Positions 7,750 to 12,431 of a stretch of 12,431 nucleotides of DNA are shown here, piece after piece. The DNA comes from Methyloprofundus sp. (GTDB taxonomy: Bacteria > Pseudomonadota > Gammaproteobacteria > Methylococcales > Methylomonadaceae). Below the pieces are notes generated by a model. That model made no database searches and had not been told where the DNA came from. It saw only the letters and a list, made by a program, of their open reading frames with translations. The position numbers and the translations under genes were made by a program. Location of the stretch: positions 1 through 12,431 of the forward strand of contig JAUXBW010000027.1 of the NCBI GenBank assembly GCA_030619185.1, read 5' to 3'. Each line of letters opens with the position of its first letter. Within the stretch, counting starts at the first letter, position 1.

Positions 7750-8022
7750 TTAATCCCAGGGTGGTTCATCACCATTATAGGCAACAAAATCTTTATCTTT
7801 CGGGTGCGTTGTGACACCAGCAAGTATATTGCCTGAGGAGCGTGACTTTGGTTTTTTCGCTGCTGCTGAGCTCGCTTCGGTTTGCCACTTTGCAAACTGT
7901 GTTGGGTCCGAATTTGCAGGCGCATACCATTTCTTTATCGCGGCATCCCATTTTGCACCCAGTGCTTTTGCGGCATCTTTTTCTCCGTAAGGTACATTAA
8001 GATAGGTTTTTGACTGTGCCAT
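7750..8022 (-). CDS. DUF5710-domain small protein
   Basis: A 90-residue protein whose first 40 residues match the DUF5710 module: TYLNVPYGEKDAAKALGAKW, then DAAIKKWYAPANSD. This short module is often found in DNA primases and plasmid or phage proteins, where it is thought to help contact nucleic acid or other proteins; its function is not established. The middle (about 50-65) is a basic Ala/Lys/Ser linker (AAAKKPKSRSS). The tail is acidic with aromatic ends (YNGDEPPWD). No signal peptide or membrane helix is seen, so it is expected in the cytoplasm. The ribosome site before ATG 8022 is poor. The YgjP-type gene follows 14 bases later. A second open frame inside this region (7740-7925, minus) is a shadow. 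No function is assigned. Confidence 0.75.
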   Translation of the reverse strand: MAQSKTYLNVPYGEKDAAKALGAKWDAAIKKWYAPANSDPTQFAKWQTEASSAAAKKPKSRSSGNILAGVTTHPKDKDFVAYNGDEPPWD

Positions 8023-8114
8023 ATTAATTGCTTGCTACTGTTATTTGTATGAGGAAGGGTATAGGGGCGCGTGTTTTAGAAGAATTCCCTATGTGTCTGT
8101 GCGCACGCATCTCA

Positions 8115-9284
8115 TTACAAGCCCATTTTATGCGCCCGTGAACTAAAAAAAATACCGCTAGGCTTATTGGCAGGTAAACGCATTAGTTCTTTGAAATTGC
8201 TGGTATCGTAGATGATCACCCGATTATCATCACGCGCAGAAACCCAAATATTTTCCCCGCGTGGAGTGAATTCCATATGTAAGACTGCCTTGCCCGGGGT
8301 GAGTGACTTTACCAGGCTTAGTTTTTTTACATCAATAACCTGTACCGTCGCATTATTAGGAAAGGCATAGTTGACCCAGACTTGTCGCCCATCAGGGCGC
8401 GCCATAACAAAGACAGGCTGACCAATAACAGGAATTCGTTTAACAAGCTGCCATGTGCTCTGCTTAATAACCAACACTTCGTGCTGACCAATGGCAGGGA
8501 TAAACATGAGATTACCCGCTACAGCCCAGCCTTCCAGGTGAGGCATTTTATACACCGGTAATTTCTCATCCTGTTTGCCATAATCTGGCAATATGCGCTT
8601 GACTCCTTGTTCGGGGAACCAGAGATCAAGTAGGGCTAAACCCTGATCAGCAAATAATCCGGCAATATAGTATCGTCCATCAGGGGAGAGCAAGGCATCA
8701 TAAGGTTGTTTTCCTACGTTTTTAAATTTTTGGATTTTAGGCGTTGAGGGCTCATTAAGGTCGGCAATCCATATTTCCCCTGCATCGAATAAACTAAAAA
8801 TAAATTTTTGTTCCGGGGCATCAACTAAGCCGACAACTTTAGATAATTGGTTATCGCCATAAAGAGCTGGGATATCTGCTAGTAATTGCAGGGTTTCAGC
8901 AGAGAAAATTTTTACCCCACCCGGTGTGTAATTTGAGACGGCAATAAGTTTACCATCCTGGGAGATTGCCCCACCTATACTATTGCCAGCCTGAATAATG
9001 CGTTTTGTTATTTTTTCTTGTAATAAGTCAATTTTAGTCAGTCCACCATCGCGGCCAAAGATATAGGCATAGCGGGCATCTCTGGAAAAAACCACTGATG
9101 CATGTGACAAGTCACCTAAATCAGTCACTCTGCTTAACGCTGTGTTGTGCGTGGTATTGATAATCTGTATTGCGGCGGGCTCTCTTTCGATAACCACCCC
9201 TAAATCACCTGTCCCACGTAGCTCAGCATGAATTAGATGAGAAAATGAGAGCAAAAATAATGGGTAGAGCAGGGGCTTGATCAT
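8115..9284 (-). CDS. nirF: Heme d1 biosynthesis protein NirF
   Basis: Periplasmic beta-propeller protein needed for heme d1 formation or delivery in denitrifiers; NirF binds d1-type tetrapyrroles and interacts with NirN and NirS. The 389 residues agree with the family. A signal peptide (about 1-20, ending HLIHA) precedes the strongly conserved LRGTGDLGVVIERE. Next comes LGDLSHASVVFSRDARYAYI (about 56-75), in which His61 corresponds to the conserved NirF histidine, then FGRDGGLTKIDLL and QAGNSIGGAISQDGKLIAVS. The end, LPANKPSGIF, is typical. There is no lipobox cysteine, so it should be a soluble periplasmic form rather than the lipoprotein form known in Pseudomonas. It is the last gene of the cd1 locus, separated from nirC by an 112-base gap filled by a REP-like element. 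The genes nirD/L/G/H/J/E that usually follow are missing; unrelated genes come instead. The ribosome site is weak. Confidence 0.93.
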   Translation of the reverse strand: MIKPLLYPLFLLSFSHLIHAELRGTGDLGVVIEREPAAIQIINTTHNTALSRVTDLGDLSHASVVFSRDARYAYIFGRDGGLTKIDLLQEKITKRIIQAGNSIGGAISQDGKLIAVSNYTPGGVKIFSAETLQLLADIPALYGDNQLSKVVGLVDAPEQKFIFSLFDAGEIWIADLNEPSTPKIQKFKNVGKQPYDALLSPDGRYYIAGLFADQGLALLDLWFPEQGVKRILPDYGKQDEKLPVYKMPHLEGWAVAGNLMFIPAIGQHEVLVIKQSTWQLVKRIPVIGQPVFVMARPDGRQVWVNYAFPNNATVQVIDVKKLSLVKSLTPGKAVLHMEFTPRGENIWVSARDDNRVIIYDTSNFKELMRLPANKPSGIFFSSRAHKMGL

Positions 9285-9331
9285 ATTTTTATTTGGCGAG
9301 CATAAACAGTGAAATAGATGTTCAATCTATT

Positions 9332-9387
9332 GTAGGAGCGGTCTTTAGCCGCGAAGATTCATTTTCGCGGCTAAAGACCGCTCCTAC
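9332..9387. repeat. REP/BIME-like palindromic element, copy 2
   Basis: Two perfectly complementary 24-bp arms (9332-9355 and 9364-9387) with an 8-bp spacer. The arms are identical in sequence to those of the element at 2368-2425, including the 5' GTAG; only the spacers differ. It fills most of the nirC-nirF gap and ends 9 bases from the nirC stop. Inside a polycistronic message it would fold into a very stable stem, which could lower nirF relative to the upstream genes or mark an RNA-processing point; that is inference. Confidence 0.9.
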
Positions 9388-9396
9388 GACAGGGGG

Positions 9397-9711
9397 TTAG
9401 GGAGCTCTTTTGAGTAGCGTTTGAATAAGCCAGCGCGTCTCAGCTGTTGAGATAAATGGTTTCCAGGGTGGCATAGCTGTCCCTTTGCGGCCATTTTGTA
9501 TGGTATCTATTAAATAATCATCTGGCTTGTTAGCTAAATCTTGTGCTAATAAAGGCGGCCCTAAGCCGCCTTGCAATGTTAAACCATGACAAGAGCCGCA
9601 ATCATGCTTGAGCATATTTTTCAGCACCTCCTGCCTTTCCAGGGAGGGTTCAGATGCCCTCATCTGGCTTGAGTGCAGCAGGAATAAACAGAGCCATAGC
9701 AAGCGAATCAA
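9397..9711 (-). CDS. nirC: Periplasmic c-type cytochrome NirC
   Basis: Monoheme class I cytochrome c of the nir cluster. NirC is thought to pass electrons to or from cd1-type proteins during heme d1 maturation or nitrite reduction. The 104-residue precursor has a signal peptide (about 1-19, ending RAS), the heme site CGSCH (38-42) within LKHDCGSCHGLTLQGGLGPP, and the Met ligand in GTAMPPW (Met80). The arrangement GGLGPPLLAQDLANKPDDYL then IQNGRKGTAMPPWKP closely resembles Pseudomonas NirC. Its start overlaps the stop of the preceding cytochrome gene by 4 bases, so translation is probably coupled. Export by Sec and maturation by the cytochrome c machinery are expected. Confidence 0.9.
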   Translation of the reverse strand: MIRLLWLCLFLLHSSQMRASEPSLERQEVLKNMLKHDCGSCHGLTLQGGLGPPLLAQDLANKPDDYLIDTIQNGRKGTAMPPWKPFISTAETRWLIQTLLKRAP

Positions 9712-10019
9712 GGTTTTAGGCGACTATAATAGGATGCAATATTGTTAATATCCCGGTCAGATAAAGAGCCCGCAATATTATTCATAATCTCCGAGATACG
9801 TGTTTTATCCCGGTATTGCTTTAATGCTGATTCCAGGTACTCTTCATCACGTCCAGCCAGTGGTGGAAACGGGGCTTCTGCACTGGGAGAACGAATCCCG
9901 TGACATTGTGCGCAAATGGCGGCCGCTTTAGACTGACCTGCATAAATGCTGGCAGCTTGACTATTTATGCTAAAGCCTAAACTAAGGCTGACTATTACTA
10001 AGTAAGACAATGTTTTCAT
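9708..10019 (-). CDS. Small class I c-type cytochrome (in the nirM position)
   Basis: Periplasmic monoheme cytochrome of 103 residues with a signal peptide (about 1-23, ending SQAAS) and the heme site CAQCH (36-40). A likely Met ligand is Met79 in RISEIMNNIA. The segment YLESALKQYRDKTRISEIM and SDRDINNIASYYSRL is characteristic of c4/c553-type domains rather than of the cytochrome c551 encoded by Pseudomonas nirM. It occupies the nirM slot (between the cd1 gene and nirC), so an electron-carrier role for the cd1 protein is likely by context. It starts 5 bases after the cd1 gene stop, with GGAG 8 bases upstream of its ATG, and overlaps nirC by 4 bases. No gene symbol is given because the family differs from NirM. 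Confidence 0.88.
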   Translation of the reverse strand: MKTLSYLVIVSLSLGFSINSQAASIYAGQSKAAAICAQCHGIRSPSAEAPFPPLAGRDEEYLESALKQYRDKTRISEIMNNIAGSLSDRDINNIASYYSRLKP

Positions 10020-10024
10020 CAGTC

Positions 10025-11599
10025 TTACTCCATTTCGTCAGGGGATAAACCGCGTGTCATATATTTAACACGCCCACGAGAGAAAATACCGGCAGGACTT
10101 TCCATTTGAATATTGGCGGTTTTTTTCAATGAGTTTGAATCGTAAACGATGACTTCATCACCCGCATAGCCCGCACTAATATATAAGAACTTACCATCAG
10201 CACTGTATTCTGGAAAATAGGCATGGCCGCCAACATCCAGCGTTTTAACAACTTCTAAGGATTTTTTATCAATTAACTGTACAGTGCGCGCACGTCTGTC
10301 TTTGGTAATAATATCCACGGCGACATACGGTGCGTTAGCATGTGCCGCAGGAGATTCTGTACCACCTGAGACAGGAATCTGTTTAACCAGTTGCATTTTA
10401 TCCAGATCCCAGACACTGACGACTGTTTTCTCACAGGTTCCGAAATTTGTACCAAAACCTAAGGTGCGACCATCAACCTTAACTGCTGCCCCCCCCCCTA
10501 CATGGGGTACGCAGCCGGCTTTTAATTTTTTGATGATTTGTCGCTTTTCCAGGTCAATCGCCGTGACAATACTGTCATCATAAGAGGCAACCATGAGCTT
10601 TTTGCCTTTATGAGTCAAGAAAGCATCATGCAAATGACGACCCACATTTTTGATTTTGGTGACTGGAAAACCATCTTTTAAATCAACTACCCAGACCTGG
10701 CCTGCATTTTCCAGGGCGATAGCGAAAATATCAGCATAGGGAGTACCTATAATCATACCAGAGTCAGAGCTGACTTTTTTGCCATCGGGGTCGATGCCCT
10801 CCAGTTCGAAAATCTTTAAGGGTTCTAGTGTTTCAGCGTCTAGAATAACGGCATTATGCGGCACAAATGAACCAGCCATAATATATTTTCCATCACGCGA
10901 AATTCCCATACCCGGACCATTCCAGCCAGTTTTAATGCTACGCACGGCCCGCATAGTATATAAATCAACTTTGTAAATTTCAGCCGTATCGGTTTTTACA
11001 TAAGCCCAGCGCTCATTGGCAGGATCAAAGTCAATAATATGTGCAGCGGTGACCGTAGGTACTTTACCTATAATTGTATGTGTTTTGCTATTGATGAAAA
11101 CCGCCTCAGAGCCTTGTCCTCGACCATATTTACCCCGTGCTGCCACGCCGATAATATCGTCCATACTGTCTATTTTAAAGTTAGGCTTATTGGGCAGTTT
11201 CGACTCATCTTTAACATAGACTTTTAAAGAGGCCTTCATATCTTTAATCGTCCACGGGGGATTGTCTAGTTTAGGTGTGGTTTGTAGATGTTTCACCATC
11301 TCTCGAATATTTTTATCTGACAGGCGGCCGAAGAATGGAGGCATCAAGGTTTCAAAGCTACCGGTCATTATCAGGGTACGTAAAGCAGTCGGACTGCGCC
11401 CTTTTAAGGTCTCAGAATTCAATGCAGGTGCCAGATACCCACCGTGATCTGCGCCATGACAGCTGGCACAGTTATCTTGATACAGTTGATGCATTTTGTG
11501 TGGGTCATCGGACTTTGCTAAAGCCTGACCTGAACCAAAAAGTAAAGCGATACTAGCAGCTAGAATGGATTTTTTCAGTGTTGTTATTGTTAGTTCCAT
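10025..11599 (-). CDS. Cytochrome cd1-type protein, NirN-like rather than canonical NirS
   Basis: Periplasmic 524-residue protein with a signal peptide (about 1-28, ending ALA), a cytochrome c domain and an eight-bladed-propeller d1 domain. The heme c site is CASCH (44-48), with Met86 in ETLMPP as likely sixth ligand. The d1 domain starts near residue 150. His187 (TAAHIIDF) fits the proximal d1 ligand, and His366 (VPHVGGGAA) fits the second distal histidine of nitrite reductase (His369 in Pseudomonas aeruginosa NirS). The other distal histidine (His327) aligns with Pro287 in GTPYADIF. NirN is the known family lacking the full pair and acts as dihydro-heme d1 dehydrogenase. Length between NirN (about 490) and NirS (about 570) leaves both open, so no symbol is given. 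Extra cysteines are at 363 and 389. A run of ten G encodes Gly368-370. The start has AGGAAC 6 bases upstream. It leads the cytochrome-nirC-nirF set. Confidence 0.85.
   Translation of the reverse strand: MELTITTLKKSILAASIALLFGSGQALAKSDDPHKMHQLYQDNCASCHGADHGGYLAPALNSETLKGRSPTALRTLIMTGSFETLMPPFFGRLSDKNIREMVKHLQTTPKLDNPPWTIKDMKASLKVYVKDESKLPNKPNFKIDSMDDIIGVAARGKYGRGQGSEAVFINSKTHTIIGKVPTVTAAHIIDFDPANERWAYVKTDTAEIYKVDLYTMRAVRSIKTGWNGPGMGISRDGKYIMAGSFVPHNAVILDAETLEPLKIFELEGIDPDGKKVSSDSGMIIGTPYADIFAIALENAGQVWVVDLKDGFPVTKIKNVGRHLHDAFLTHKGKKLMVASYDDSIVTAIDLEKRQIIKKLKAGCVPHVGGGAAVKVDGRTLGFGTNFGTCEKTVVSVWDLDKMQLVKQIPVSGGTESPAAHANAPYVAVDIITKDRRARTVQLIDKKSLEVVKTLDVGGHAYFPEYSADGKFLYISAGYAGDEVIVYDSNSLKKTANIQMESPAGIFSRGRVKYMTRGLSPDEME
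10489..10498. repeat. Ten-base C/G homopolymer inside the cd1 gene
   Basis: Ten consecutive C on the plus strand are ten G in the coding strand, spelling Gly368-Gly370 and the first base of Ala371. Counting the frame by hand, loss of one G gives a stop 10 codons after the tract and gain of one G gives a stop three codons after it. The tract is therefore a potential slippage switch, or a likely place for a sequencing error. Confidence 0.9.
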
Positions 11600-12088
11600 T
11601 TGAGTTCCTATAGCCTATGAAGATGAAAGTGAATCGATATTAATTAAGTTGAATCATAAGAATTAATAATCTGGGTATGCGTTGACTTGTTGTTAAACAG
11701 CTAATTCAGCCTATCTATACCCCGTTTTGCCACACTTCATAACGCTTATATGCGGAAGTGTTAGCGGGTAAATAAAATGATATTTGCGAGTGTTGATAAG
11801 AAGTTACATCACAAATAGTGTACGAAGCTTAGCATAGACCAGATTAAATCACTATAGCGGCATAAAAATAATAGCGAATCGATAATTGTTTGACTTTGTG
11901 TGATTCCTTGTATATAGTTTCGACTCGATATTAAAAAAATATCTGCAATTCTTATGATTGCTTTTTTGTTGGCAGCTTTTTGTATTCGAAGGCCTGTGAT
12001 TGTGAAGCCGAAAAAGTATTAAAGTGAAGTGCGCCAGGGTATTAAGAGTAGTGCGAATATTGATTTAAATAATTTGAGGGTAAATATT
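11600..12088. promoter_or_regulatory. Divergent intergenic region between the cd1 gene and the small membrane gene
   Basis: AT-rich region of 489 bases with no supported gene; it must hold promoters for both directions. The 13-base word AATTCTTATGATT is at 11947-11959 and its exact complement at 11652-11664. Each copy therefore reads in the direction of the gene it lies nearest to, 53 bases from the cd1 start and 130 bases from the other. The core TATGAT resembles a -10 hexamer, but no good -35 was found in either case. TCGATATTAA occurs at both ends of the region too. A 7-bp inverted repeat, ACACTTC/GAAGTGT, lies at 11732-11761. No FNR/Dnr-type TTGAT-N4-ATCAA site was found by eye. Confidence 0.5.
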
Positions 12089-12265
12089 ATGACTGATGAA
12101 GCGCAGGAAAAAGATAAATCTATTTTATATATCGCATTATTTGCGGGTATTTTTATTGCTGTTCTCTTGATGGTTAAGAGTAGCGAAGCGGATAAATTTG
12201 CGCCTATAAAAGAGCAGGTTAATGAAGAGCTACGGCTAATGAATATTCGTGTGTTGACTGAATAA
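12089..12265 (+). CDS. Small single-span membrane protein of unknown function
   Basis: A 58-residue protein with one hydrophobic helix at about 12-28 (ILYIALFAGIFIAVLLMV) between a short acidic, lysine-containing N-terminus (MTDEAQEKDKS) and a charged C-terminal tail of about 30 residues (SSEADKFAPIKEQVNEELRL). By the positive-inside rule the orientation is not obvious. ATG 12089 is preferred to the in-frame GTG at 12029: it has GAGG about 9 bases upstream, and the extra 20 residues look like leader. It lies divergent from the cd1 gene and 25 bases before a secreted-protein gene, with which it probably forms an operon. I do not recognise the family. Small helper subunits of respiratory complexes have this layout, but nothing in the sequence proves such a role. 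Confidence 0.65.
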   Translation: MTDEAQEKDKSILYIALFAGIFIAVLLMVKSSEADKFAPIKEQVNEELRLMNIRVLTE

Positions 12266-12290
12266 TTATAAATAATAGTGGAGAGAACCT

Positions 12291-12431
12291 ATGAAACTTA
12301 AATTACTTGGGGCATTGTTGATCTATTCCCTTTTTTCCAGTCCAGTTTTTTCAACTGAATATATCTATAGAGACTTGATGGCCAATACTTTGCCTTCTGC
12401 CAAATGTGAACCCTCAGAATATGCTAAAAAA
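12291..12431 (+). CDS. Secreted protein of unknown function, 5' part only
   Basis: Only the first 47 codons are in the window. A strong ribosome site (GGAGAG) lies 6 bases before ATG 12291. Residues 1-21 form a Sec signal peptide (MKLKLLGALLIYSLFSSPVF, cleavage after FS). The mature part begins TEYIYRDLMANTLPSAKC with a cysteine at residue 39, then EPSEYAKK. No heme motif is seen yet; the cysteine may be the first of a pair in the missing part. It follows the small membrane protein by 25 bases and is divergent from the cd1 locus, so it may share regulation with it. The family is not recognised. Confidence 0.75.
   Translation, partial: MKLKLLGALLIYSLFSSPVFSTEYIYRDLMANTLPSAKCEPSEYAKK

Noticed and set aside
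7740..7925. 61-residue minus-strand frame
   Set aside because: It overlaps the DUF5710 gene in another frame and has a random-looking Arg/Gln/Lys-rich composition.
10284..11556. Several plus-strand open frames across the cd1 gene
   Set aside because: They are antisense shadows of a clearly coding gene with signal peptide, heme motif and propeller strands.
11682..11717. TTGACT and TATCTA as a promoter
   Set aside because: The spacer is 24 bases, too long for a sigma-70 promoter.
11790..11815. TTGAT followed by ATCA as an FNR/Dnr site
   Set aside because: The half-sites are about 10 bases apart instead of four, so the spacing does not fit an FNR-family operator.

Overview
The window looks like chromosomal DNA of a gammaproteobacterium with moderately low GC content. 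The prmB-aroC pair is the classic gammaproteobacterial neighbourhood. LpxK and UbiA indicate a Gram-negative, ubiquinone-using, respiring cell. TusB and a YgjP-type protein are also typical of Gammaproteobacteria. A methanotroph of the Methylococcales is a plausible host, but that is inference only.

Layout. Bases 1-322 hold no supported gene and end in a four-copy 9-bp tandem repeat directly before prmB. Plus-strand genes then run prmB-aroC, a palindromic REP-like element, an MFS transporter, exbB-exbD-lpxK and a factor-independent terminator. Next come a minus-strand tusB and the divergent ubiA. A minus-strand pair follows: a DUF5710 protein, then a YgjP-type metallopeptidase-like protein. 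Positions 8115-11599 are a minus-strand cytochrome cd1 locus, transcribed as cd1 protein, c-type cytochrome, nirC, second REP-like element, nirF. A 489-bp AT-rich intergenic region separates it from two divergent plus-strand genes of unknown function, the second cut by the window end.

How the genes fit together. The left half is housekeeping: ribosomal protein L3 methylation, chorismate synthesis, an inner-membrane proton-driven motor, lipid A phosphorylation, tRNA thiolation and ubiquinone synthesis. The most interesting part is the right half. Its order parallels nirS-nirM-nirC-nirF of classical denitrifiers, but the genes for making heme d1 (nirD/L/G/H/J/E) do not follow. The first protein keeps only one of the two distal active-site histidines of nitrite reductase, so it looks closer to NirN (dihydro-heme d1 dehydrogenase) than to NirS. 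It also carries an extra cysteine pair near the pocket and is encoded across a run of ten G at the active-site loop. Whether this locus is a reduced denitrification module, a d1-maturation module or a new cd1-type redox system cannot be settled from the sequence alone.
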